A stretch of DNA of 64,000 bases from Sphingomonas profundi (GTDB taxonomy: Bacteria > Pseudomonadota > Alphaproteobacteria > Sphingomonadales > Sphingomonadaceae): positions 558,001 to 622,000 of the forward strand of contig NZ_CP046535.1 of assembly GCF_009739515.1 (NCBI RefSeq). The letters run 5' to 3'. The stretch's first letter is position 1, and every line of letters begins with the position of its first letter. Below, in pieces: positions 43,998 through 51,650 of the stretch. The notes under the pieces are model-generated. The model did not search any database and was not told where the DNA came from. It saw only the letters and a list, made by a program, of their open reading frames with translations. The position numbers were made by a program, and so were the translations under genes.

Positions 43998-46073
43998 TCA
44001 GGAGGCGACCATCGTCAGCGCCGTCGCCACCACCTTGGCGCCGGCCTGCTCCAGCATGTCCTTGGCCATCCGCGTCGCGTCCGCCGGGGTTCGCCGCGCG
44101 CGCGCCACCAGCAGCACGCCGTCCGCCATCGCCGCAAGCTCCCGCGCCTCGGAGAGAGCGAGCGTGGGCGCGGTATCCAGCAGCACCAGATCGTAGACGC
44201 GCTCCAGCTGGCGGACCAGCGCCTCCATCTGCGGCGTGGCCACCGCGCCATGGATCACCGGGCGCTCATTGGCCTGGGCGAGGAACCACGCGCCGGAGGG
44301 TACGTCCACCTGCAGCGCGTCGCGATAGTCGACGCCATCCTCCAGCACCTGCGCCAGGCCGGTCTTGACATAGGGGCTCAGCGCGCGGCTGGCGGCGGGG
44401 CGGCGGCCGTCGCAATCGACCAGCACCACGCGCAGCCCGGCGAGCGCGGCGGAACGGGCGAGGCACAGAGCGACGGTCGTCTTGCCCTCCTCGGCCAAGG
44501 CGGAGCAGATCGCCACCGAGCGCAGGCTGCGGCCGGAGACGCCGAGCCGGAGGCCGGTGTGGATCGTGCGGAAGGCTGCGGCGAACGGCGAGCGCCGATG
44601 ATTGTAGAGATAGTCGGGCGGCCCCATCGGATCGTCCGCCGGGAAATCGGCGTCCGCCACGCGTGCCAGATCGGGCACCATGCCGATCACCGGCCGGCCG
44701 ATCTGCCGCTCCATCTGCTGGCGGGAGCGGAAGCCCCTGGTGGCAAGCTCGCGCACCAGCACCACCGCCAGCGCCGCCAGCAGCGCCGCCGCCAGCCCGC
44801 CAAGCGCGAACAGAAGCGGATCCGGCACCCGCCGCGCGCCCGGCACCGTGGCGCGCGAGATCACATAGGCCGTGCCCGGATCGCGCCGGGCCTGCGCGAC
44901 CAGCGCCTGGTAGCGGGTGGCGAGATCCGTGTAGCGCAGCCGCGCCGTCGCCGCCTGATCGTCCAGCCGCTTCTTCAGCGCCGTGGCATCGTCCGCCGCT
45001 TTCAGTTCCCCAGCGGCGCGGGCGCGGGCGGAGCGCAGCAGGTTGGCGCGGCCGCGCGCCGCGTCCGCCGCATCGGCCAGGCGGGTCACGCGGCGGATCT
45101 CGGTCGCCAGATCGCGCTGGACGTCGCCGCCACCGAACCAGCCCGCATCCGCCGAGCGGGCGCGCAGATCGCGGATGCGGGGGGAGGTGATCCGCTCCGT
45201 CCCGCCGCCCTGCGCCGCCTTCAGCCGCGCCTCCGCCGTCGTCTCCTCGCCCGCCGCCTCGCGGATCGCGCCGTCCAGCGAGGCGAGTTCGGTGCGGATC
45301 GCGGCGCGCTCCGCCGGGCTGCGGGCGAGGCCGATCGCCTCGTCGTAACCACGCACCGCCGCCACCCGCCCGATCGCCGCCTCCCGCGCGGCGGCCACCT
45401 GCGCCTGCAGCGCGTTCCGCCTGCGCCCGAGTGCGCCGCCGGTGCGTCGATCGGCGACGTAGCTGTCGACCAGATGGTTGAGGATGCCGGTTGCGAGCAC
45501 CGGATCGGGCGCGGCGAAGCGGACGGCGACCGCATAGGAGTTGCCGTTGGTCTCGATGGCGAGCGTATCCGCGATCGTATCGATCGCGGCGCGCCGGGCG
45601 TCCGCCGCGGCCACCGGCGGCCCCGCCTGCGGCTGGCCGATGCCGCGCACGTTCGCGAGGCCCATGCGATCGACCACCGCGGCGGCGAGATCGCGCGAGC
45701 CGAGCAGGCGCAGTTCGGTGTTGCGCGCCAGCGGGCTGTTCGAGGCGGCGATGGTGCCGGCCGCGCCCAGCCGCTCGAACCCGTGATCCAGCCACAGGTC
45801 GGCGCGGGCGGTGAAGCGGCGCGGCACGAGGGCGTAGGCGATCGCGGTGGCGGCGAGCACCAGCAGCACCGTGCCGATCACCCAGCGGCGGTGGTGGCGG
45901 ATCGCGGCCACGATCGGCGCGATCCGTCCGGTGCGTGCCGGCGGCAAATCGTCCATCGGATCGAACGAGGCATCGGCCGCCCGCGCGGCGGCCCGGTTAT
46001 CGACAGCCGCGTTCCTGTGCCCAGTGTCTGGCCTGTCCTCAGTGTCTGGAGCTTCGGCCTGCTCGACGATCAC
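43998..46073 (-). CDS. Polysaccharide co-polymerase/BY-kinase fusion without tyrosine tail
   Basis: A 691-residue Wzc/ExoP-type protein. Two membrane helices (about 65-85 and 420-440) flank a large periplasmic domain with coiled coils, and a cytoplasmic ATPase follows. Its Walker A is SALAEEGKTT (about 523), Walker A-prime is VVLVDCDGRRP, and Walker B is LVLLDTAP. It controls exopolysaccharide chain length and export. The C-terminus ends in TALTMVAS with no tyrosine cluster, so classic autophosphorylation of the tail cannot occur. The start is a GTG at 46073 with a weak ribosome-binding sequence; an ATG at 45956 is an alternative. Divergent from the second copy across 125 bases. Confidence 0.87.
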   Translation of the reverse strand: MIVEQAEAPDTEDRPDTGHRNAAVDNRAAARAADASFDPMDDLPPARTGRIAPIVAAIRHHRRWVIGTVLLVLAATAIAYALVPRRFTARADLWLDHGFERLGAAGTIAASNSPLARNTELRLLGSRDLAAAVVDRMGLANVRGIGQPQAGPPVAAADARRAAIDTIADTLAIETNGNSYAVAVRFAAPDPVLATGILNHLVDSYVADRRTGGALGRRRNALQAQVAAAREAAIGRVAAVRGYDEAIGLARSPAERAAIRTELASLDGAIREAAGEETTAEARLKAAQGGGTERITSPRIRDLRARSADAGWFGGGDVQRDLATEIRRVTRLADAADAARGRANLLRSARARAAGELKAADDATALKKRLDDQAATARLRYTDLATRYQALVAQARRDPGTAYVISRATVPGARRVPDPLLFALGGLAAALLAALAVVLVRELATRGFRSRQQMERQIGRPVIGMVPDLARVADADFPADDPMGPPDYLYNHRRSPFAAAFRTIHTGLRLGVSGRSLRSVAICSALAEEGKTTVALCLARSAALAGLRVVLVDCDGRRPAASRALSPYVKTGLAQVLEDGVDYRDALQVDVPSGAWFLAQANERPVIHGAVATPQMEALVRQLERVYDLVLLDTAPTLALSEARELAAMADGVLLVARARRTPADATRMAKDMLEQAGAKVVATALTMVAS

Positions 46074-46198
46074 CTGAACGCTTTCACAAAAATGACTGGC
46101 CAGGCTCTACCTAATGGTTTTCAGCCCGTTTACCAAGTCTGTCGAAAAAGGTCGTTCCGTGTAAACAACAACTTGTCGCCAGCCGGGACATAAGCGGC

Positions 46199-47809
46199 AT
46201 GTCGGCCGCATGGTTGCGGCGCAACAGGGCGCGCGTAAAGAGGGGCGGCGCGGCCGGCACCGGCGGCACGGGACGGAACGGGACGAACAGGGACGTGCGC
46301 GACGAGACTCCGCCGGTCAGCCGGCTCATCCCCCTCGCGCCGCACGAGGTGCGCCTGAGCCGTGCGGCCGGGCGCTTCGGGCCGGAGATGATCCTCAGCG
46401 CGGTGCGACGGCGCATCGGCATCTTCCTGGCGGTGCTCGGTACGGCGATCGCGGTGGCACTGGCGGCCAGCCTGCTCCAGCCGTCGCTCTACACCGCATC
46501 GGCCGAGGTGCTGCTCGATGCGAGCGGCGGCGGGCGCGGGCCGGCGGGCGACGGCGCCGGCGACGAGATGCTGATCCTGCGATCCCGCGAGATGGCCGTG
46601 GCGGTGGCGCGCGGCGTGCGGCCGGACGCTGCCGCGCTCGATGCGCGCGGGCCGGTGGCGCGGCTGATCGGCGGCGCGGCGGCGGACGGCGAGCGGCAGG
46701 TGGTCGACCGCCTGATCGCCGGGCTGGCGGTTTCGCGCATGGCGGACACCTATGCGCTGACGATCGCCTATACGGCGCGCGACCCGGCCGTCGCGGCCCG
46801 CATCGCCAACGAATATGCGCGGCAGTATGTGGCCGGCCGGCTGGCCGGCATGGAGGGCACCGCCTCGCCGCTCGATCGGCCGTTCGCGCGGATCATCTCG
46901 GGCGCGGAGCCGCCGTTGCTGCCTTCCTCGCCCCGGCCGCTGCGCGCCGTCGCGCTGGGCGCGCTGGCGGGCCTGCTGCTCGGCATCGTCGCGGCCCTGC
47001 TGGCGGAGCGGCGCTTCGCCGGCATCACCAGCGGGCGCGACATCGGCGAGCGGCTGGGCCTCTCCCACCTGGGCAGCGTGCCGACGCTGAAGAGCGTGCT
47101 GCCGCAGGCGGCGTCGCCGCTGGAGGCGATGGTGAGCGCGCAATCGTCCGGCTTCGCCGAGGCGTTTCGCGGCGTGATGATGGCCATCCGCCATGCCGGC
47201 GGACGCGGCACGCAGCTGATCGCGATCAGCTCCGCTCTGCCGAACGAGGGCAAGACGACCGTCTCCGCCTGCCTCGCCCGATCGATCGCGCTGGGCGGGG
47301 AGAGCGTGGTGCTGATCGACTGCGACGCGCGGCGGCGCGACACGACCGCCCTGTTCGGCCTCTCCGCCAGTCGGCCGGGCCTGGTCGAGGTGCTGCGCTA
47401 CGAGGCGACCCTGGACGAGGCGCTGGTGCGCGACGAGGCGAGCGGCGCCTGGATCCTGCCGCTCACCGGCCCGGCGGAGGAGATATCGGAGCTGCTGGCG
47501 GGGCAGGGGATGGTGGCGCTGCTGGAGGATCTGCGGCGCCGGTTCAAGCGCGTGCTGATCGATACCGCGCCGATCCTCGCCATCTCCGCCACCCGCGCCA
47601 TCGCGACGATGGCCGACGTGACGGTGCTGGTCGTGCGCTGGCGGGCGACGGCGGACCACGCGATCATGGCCGCCGCGAAGCTGCTGCCAAGCGAGCATGT
47701 GCGCATCGCCGGCGTGGTGCTGGCCCAGGTCGATCTCGCCCGGCAGACGAAGTTCGGCCACGGCGACCCGACCTTCTACTACGAGCAATATTCGAAGTAT
47801 TACAGCTGA
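46199..47809 (+). CDS. Polysaccharide co-polymerase/BY-kinase fusion with tyrosine-rich tail
   Basis: A 536-residue Wzc/ExoP-type protein, shorter in its periplasmic part than the divergent copy. Two helices (about 74-96 and 255-275) enclose it. The kinase domain has Walker A SALPNEGKTT (about 345), Walker A-prime VVLIDCDARRR and Walker B VLIDTAP. The C-terminus FYYEQYSKYYS carries five tyrosines, the typical autophosphorylation cluster that controls polymer length. The first 32 codons are unusual (basic, Gly/Thr-rich), and a GTG at 46295 behind CAGGGAC is an alternative start. No glycosyltransferase or Wzx/Wzy genes are in the window, so the polymer genes are elsewhere. Confidence 0.88.
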   Translation: MSAAWLRRNRARVKRGGAAGTGGTGRNGTNRDVRDETPPVSRLIPLAPHEVRLSRAAGRFGPEMILSAVRRRIGIFLAVLGTAIAVALAASLLQPSLYTASAEVLLDASGGGRGPAGDGAGDEMLILRSREMAVAVARGVRPDAAALDARGPVARLIGGAAADGERQVVDRLIAGLAVSRMADTYALTIAYTARDPAVAARIANEYARQYVAGRLAGMEGTASPLDRPFARIISGAEPPLLPSSPRPLRAVALGALAGLLLGIVAALLAERRFAGITSGRDIGERLGLSHLGSVPTLKSVLPQAASPLEAMVSAQSSGFAEAFRGVMMAIRHAGGRGTQLIAISSALPNEGKTTVSACLARSIALGGESVVLIDCDARRRDTTALFGLSASRPGLVEVLRYEATLDEALVRDEASGAWILPLTGPAEEISELLAGQGMVALLEDLRRRFKRVLIDTAPILAISATRAIATMADVTVLVVRWRATADHAIMAAAKLLPSEHVRIAGVVLAQVDLARQTKFGHGDPTFYYEQYSKYYS

Positions 47810-47828
47810 GGCGCCACGGCCGGCGCCG

Positions 47829-48917
47829 TCACGTCCAGTAGAGGATCCGTGCGGCCGGCAGGGCATCGGCGATGCGGCGTTCGAGGAAGGTGCGAAGCAA
47901 GCGCATCGTCGCGGCATCGTAGACCTGCTTCTCGCTGCCGAACTTGGTGCGCTTGGTCACGCGGTTGCGGGTCGTCATGTCGAGCGCGGAGCCGGGATAC
48001 CAGCTGTCCAGCACCGCCTTCGATCCGCTGTTGAAGCGGTGGGTGATGAGCTCCACCGTCAGATCGAGGCCGGGCATGGCGGCGAGTGCGGCGGCGACGT
48101 CGTCGATCAGCGTGCCATAGGCCTGCTCCCAGCCGTCTGCGGCGATGATCGGCGCGATCGTCAGCCCGATCGGATAGCCCGCCGCGGCCATGCGCCGCAG
48201 CGCGCCGATCCGCTCCGCCACCGGCGCGGTGCCGCCCTCGAACCGGGCGAAGGCGCGCGGATTGAGCGAGGCGCGCATCCGCGTGCGGCCCTGATGATCG
48301 ATCGCGAGCAGCGGCGCCACGTCCGCGAACTTGCTGGTGAAGCGCAGCTGCGCCTCCGCCTGCCACCGCCCGAACCAGGCGATGGCGGCGGAGAGCGATC
48401 CGGTCAGCGGTTCCAGCGCCAGCGGGTCGGTGTAGCACGATGCCTCGAACGTGGTGCCCTCGTGCGCCCGCGCCGCGCTGCGCGTGGTGATCGTGCCCTG
48501 GCCGAGATAGGCGGGCAGCCCGTCCAGTATCTCGTCCAGATTGGCGTAGACGCGCGTGATCGGCGGGCCTTTCAGGGAGCCGGCGAGGTAGCAGTAGCTG
48601 CAATGCGCCGGGCAGCCCTCGGCAAGATCGACGCGCCAGTCGGCACTCGGCGCGATCGGCTGGAGCCGGCGCTTCGATGGCGGCGCGACGACCAGCGCCA
48701 GCGTCGCCTTGGCCTCGACATAGGCGCGGCGCGGATCGTCGGGCAGGTCGAGGTTCAGGCGGTCTCCGGGCAGCTCGACGATGTCGACGCCCAGCGCGGA
48801 CGCCCGCTCCAGCACGCGGCGGCCGTGGGCGTGCCCCAGCGCCGAACGCGTGGCGAGCAGGCGACGAGGCCGCCATCCGGCGGGCGGGCGAGGTTCGGTC
48901 TCTTGCTCGGCGATCAC
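47829..48917 (-). CDS. Spore photoproduct lyase (SPL)-family radical SAM protein
   Basis: A 362-residue protein. The [4Fe-4S] cluster motif is CPAHCSYCYL (C-x3-C-x2-C, the radical SAM pattern) at about 102-111. It is followed by family text FEASCYTDPLALEPLT, RFTSKFADVAPLL, MRASLNPRAFARFEGGTAP and a C-terminal FGSEKQVYDAATM. True SPL repairs the UV photoproduct in spores, but homologues occur in non-sporing alphaproteobacteria, where the role is unclear; nucleic-acid repair is possible. The start is a GTG at 48917 with a weak ribosome-binding sequence. Convergent with the co-polymerase gene and divergent from the symporter gene. Confidence 0.85.
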   Translation of the reverse strand: MIAEQETEPRPPAGWRPRRLLATRSALGHAHGRRVLERASALGVDIVELPGDRLNLDLPDDPRRAYVEAKATLALVVAPPSKRRLQPIAPSADWRVDLAEGCPAHCSYCYLAGSLKGPPITRVYANLDEILDGLPAYLGQGTITTRSAARAHEGTTFEASCYTDPLALEPLTGSLSAAIAWFGRWQAEAQLRFTSKFADVAPLLAIDHQGRTRMRASLNPRAFARFEGGTAPVAERIGALRRMAAAGYPIGLTIAPIIAADGWEQAYGTLIDDVAAALAAMPGLDLTVELITHRFNSGSKAVLDSWYPGSALDMTTRNRVTKRTKFGSEKQVYDAATMRLLRTFLERRIADALPAARILYWT

Positions 48918-49081
48918 CCGACCCGAACGAGCGGGGCAGGCGCTTGTTCAGGCGAAGCGGCCTACCGCCGCGAGCGGATCGATCCGCCCGGACCTTCCTC
49001 GCGATGCCGGACGGACGAGCATTATCCTATGATCGAACGCCGCCGCCGCGTACCAGAGGCTCAAATGGGGGGAGAAGCGGG

Positions 49082-50680
49082 ATGACCCTGTCGACGATCG
49101 ATCTGGCGGTGGTGATCGCCTATGCGATCGGCATATTCGCGCTGGCCCAATATGTCAGCCGCGATCGCGCCGGGCACCAGAAGGACAGCGCGGACTATTT
49201 CCTCGCGTCGAAATCGCTGCCGTGGTGGGCGATCGGCGCGTCGCTGATCGCGGCGAACATCTCGGCCGAGCAGATCGTCGGCATGGCGGGATCGGGCTAT
49301 GCGATCGGGCTGGCGATATCCTCCTACGAGTGGATGGCGGCGCTGACCCTGCTGATCGTCGGCAAGTGGTTCCTGCCCATCTTCCTGCGCAACGGCATCT
49401 ACACGATGCCGCAATTCCTGGAACAACGCTTCGGCCCGCGCCTGCGCACGCTGATGGCGGTGTTCTGGCTCGGCCTCTACGTGTTCGTGAACCTCACCTC
49501 GATCATCTGGCTCGGCTCGATCGCGGTCAATCAGGTGGCGGGCATCGATCAGGATGTCGCGCTGATCGGGCTCGGCCTGTTCGCGCTACTCTATCAGATA
49601 CGCGGCGGCCTGAAGGCGGTGGCGATGACCGACATCGTGCAGGTGACGCTGCTGGTGTTCGGCGGCCTCTGCGTGTCCGCCATCACCCTGTCGCGGATCG
49701 GCGGGGCGGCGGGCATCCTCGGCGGCTTCGCCCGGCTGCAGCAGGCGGTGCCCGGCCATTTCGACATGATCCTCTCCGCCGACAATCCGTTCTACAAGGA
49801 TCTGCCCGGCATATCGGTGCTGATCGGCGGCATGTGGATCGCCAATCTCAGCTACTGGGGCTTCAACCAGTATATCATCCAGCGCGCTCTGGCCGCCAGG
49901 GATCTGGGCGAGGCGCAGAAGGGCATCGTGCTCGCCGCCTTCCTGAAGATACTGATGCCGTTCGTCATCGTCCTGCCCGGCATCGCCGCCGTGGTGCTGG
50001 CGCCCGATCTCGCCAAGCCGGACCAGGCCTTTCCGACCATGATGCGGCTGCTGCCGCCGGGTCTGCTGGGCCTCGTCTTCGCGGCGCTTATCGCGGCGAT
50101 CGTCGCGTCCACCGCGTCCAAGATCAACTCGATCGCCACGATCTTCACGCTCGATCTCTACGCCAAGCGCCGCGGCGCGAGGACGGCGGCGGAGGACGAT
50201 GCGCCCGGCCGGCGCGCGATCGAGCGGCAACTGGTGCTGGTCGGCCGCATCGCCGCGGCGGTGGCGATCGTGCTGGCGATGCTCACGGCGCGCCCGCTGC
50301 TCGGCCAATCGGACCAGGCGTTCCAGTACATCCAGGAATATACCGGCTTCTTCACCCCCGGCATCACCGTGATCTTCCTGATGGGCCTGTTCTGGAAGCG
50401 CGCGACAGAGGCCGGCGCGCTGACGGCGGCGATCGCCTCGTTCGTGCTGTCGCTGGGGTTGAAGACGGCGGCGCCGGCGATCCCGTTCATGGACCGGATG
50501 GCGATCGTGTTCGGGGCGGCGGCCCTGCTCGCCGCCATCGTCTCGCTGCTGCGTCCGCAGGCGCGGGAGGTCAACCGCGTCGTCACCGGCGACGTGGTCT
50601 ATGCGACGTCGTTCAGCTTCAACGCCGCCGCCGTGGGCGTGGTGGCGATCCTGGCGGCGCTGTACGCGACGTGGTGGTGA
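49082..50680 (+). CDS. Sodium:solute symporter (SSS family, SGLT-like)
   Basis: A 532-residue transporter with about 14 helices. Signature text includes DYFLASKSLPWWAIGASLIAANISAEQIVGMAGSGYA (about 38-75), where sodium- and substrate-binding residues lie, GLKAVAMTDIVQ, and AALIAAIVASTASKINSIATIFTLDLY near residues 338-360. It closely resembles vSGLT-type sodium/sugar (glucose, galactose) symporters. Uptake of a sugar or related solute across the inner membrane is expected. The ATG at 49082 is preceded by GGGGAGAAG. It stands alone, flanked by divergent SPL-like and convergent YCII genes. Confidence 0.93.
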   Translation: MTLSTIDLAVVIAYAIGIFALAQYVSRDRAGHQKDSADYFLASKSLPWWAIGASLIAANISAEQIVGMAGSGYAIGLAISSYEWMAALTLLIVGKWFLPIFLRNGIYTMPQFLEQRFGPRLRTLMAVFWLGLYVFVNLTSIIWLGSIAVNQVAGIDQDVALIGLGLFALLYQIRGGLKAVAMTDIVQVTLLVFGGLCVSAITLSRIGGAAGILGGFARLQQAVPGHFDMILSADNPFYKDLPGISVLIGGMWIANLSYWGFNQYIIQRALAARDLGEAQKGIVLAAFLKILMPFVIVLPGIAAVVLAPDLAKPDQAFPTMMRLLPPGLLGLVFAALIAAIVASTASKINSIATIFTLDLYAKRRGARTAAEDDAPGRRAIERQLVLVGRIAAAVAIVLAMLTARPLLGQSDQAFQYIQEYTGFFTPGITVIFLMGLFWKRATEAGALTAAIASFVLSLGLKTAAPAIPFMDRMAIVFGAAALLAAIVSLLRPQAREVNRVVTGDVVYATSFSFNAAAVGVVAILAALYATWW

Positions 50681-50710
50681 GCGGGATTACGCCCGCCCGC
50701 CCGGTCGATC

Positions 50711-51145
50711 TCACGCCAGCCCGAGTTTCCCGCGTTCGCCCGCGCGGGGCGTCGAGAGGTCGTCGGGCGTGACGAAGCCGGCGAGGTCGGCGGCCTCGAA
50801 GAAGGGCCGGATCTCGATCTCGCTCGGGCCGGGCATGGGGTTGGGGCAGCGGCTGGCCCAGGCGACCGCCTCGTCCATGTCGCGGACTTCCCAGATCGAG
50901 AAGCCGGCGACCAGCGTGCCCGGATCGGCGAACGGCCCCTCGACGACGGTGCGGGCGGCGCCGTCGAAGGCGATGCGCCGGCCCTCGGCGCTGGGCTTCA
51001 GGCCGGCGGCGGCCACGAACACGCCGGCCGCGACCAGTTCCTCGGTGAAGGCGTCCATCGCCGCGAACGCCGCCATCGTCTCGGGCGTGGGGTCCATGCC
51101 CCGCTCGCTGTCCTCTGTGGCCTTCATGAACACCATCACGCGCAT
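50711..51145 (-). CDS. YCII-related/DGPF-domain protein
   Basis: A 144-residue protein of the DGPF (YCII-like, PhnB-neighbour) family. It begins with MRVMVFMKATEDSERG, contains GLKPSAEGRRI, VVEGPFADPGTLVAGFSIWEV (the DGPF-like core) and DMDEAVAWASRCPNP, and ends with EIEIRPFFEA. Family members form a ferredoxin-like fold and are often encoded with ECF sigma factors or AHSA1 proteins; their activity is unknown. GGGAGA lies upstream of the ATG. It follows the SRPBCC gene by 37 bases and completes a three-gene operon. Confidence 0.88.
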   Translation of the reverse strand: MRVMVFMKATEDSERGMDPTPETMAAFAAMDAFTEELVAAGVFVAAAGLKPSAEGRRIAFDGAARTVVEGPFADPGTLVAGFSIWEVRDMDEAVAWASRCPNPMPGPSEIEIRPFFEAADLAGFVTPDDLSTPRAGERGKLGLA

Positions 51146-51182
51146 GGTCCGTCTCCCACAATCTAACGGGTCGTACCGGCGA

Positions 51183-51650
51183 TTACAGCGTGCCGCCCTC
51201 GGCAAGCGTCTTCAACTGGTCGGCCATCGCGCCCCAGCCCTGTTCGAAGCCCATCGCGCGGTGCTGCTCCAGCGCCTCGTCGGTCCAGTGGCGCGCGGTG
51301 GCGGTGAAGCGGGTGCCGTCACCCGCCGGCGCGATCTCGAACACGCCCACGATGAACGGGCCGCTCGGATGCCAATCGCCCTTGAAGGCATCGGTGAACA
51401 CGAAGCGGCGGTTCGGCTGATAGTCCAGGATCACGCCCTCGTTCGGCATCTCCTCGCCGTCCGGCCCGTGCATCACCACCAGGCTGCGGCCGCCGGGGCG
51501 CCAATCGATGTCGCGCGCCTCCGCCCGCCACGGGCGGGGGCAGAACCACGCTTCGAAGCGATCGATCATCGTCCGCCAGACATCCTCGACGGGGGCGGCG
51601 ATGTGGCGCGCGACGCTGAGTTCGCGGGCGGGATCGGAGGCGTCGGTCAC
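51183..51650 (-). CDS. SRPBCC/AHSA1-family protein (START-like lipid- or ligand-binding fold)
   Basis: A 155-residue protein with ARHIAAPVEDVWRTMIDRFEAWFCP at the N-terminus (the beta-strand plus alpha-helix that opens the cavity of AHSA1-like proteins). DWRPGGRSLVVMHGPDGEEMPNEGVILDYQPNRRFVFTDAF follows in the centre, with a C-terminal helix ALEQHRAMGFEQGWGAMADQLKTLAE. Such proteins bind hydrophobic ligands or assist chaperones. The start is a GTG overlapping the CocE hydrolase stop as GTGA, so it is translationally coupled to that gene. The GTG start is unusual but strongly supported by the overlap. Confidence 0.88.
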   Translation of the reverse strand: MTDASDPARELSVARHIAAPVEDVWRTMIDRFEAWFCPRPWRAEARDIDWRPGGRSLVVMHGPDGEEMPNEGVILDYQPNRRFVFTDAFKGDWHPSGPFIVGVFEIAPAGDGTRFTATARHWTDEALEQHRAMGFEQGWGAMADQLKTLAEGGTL

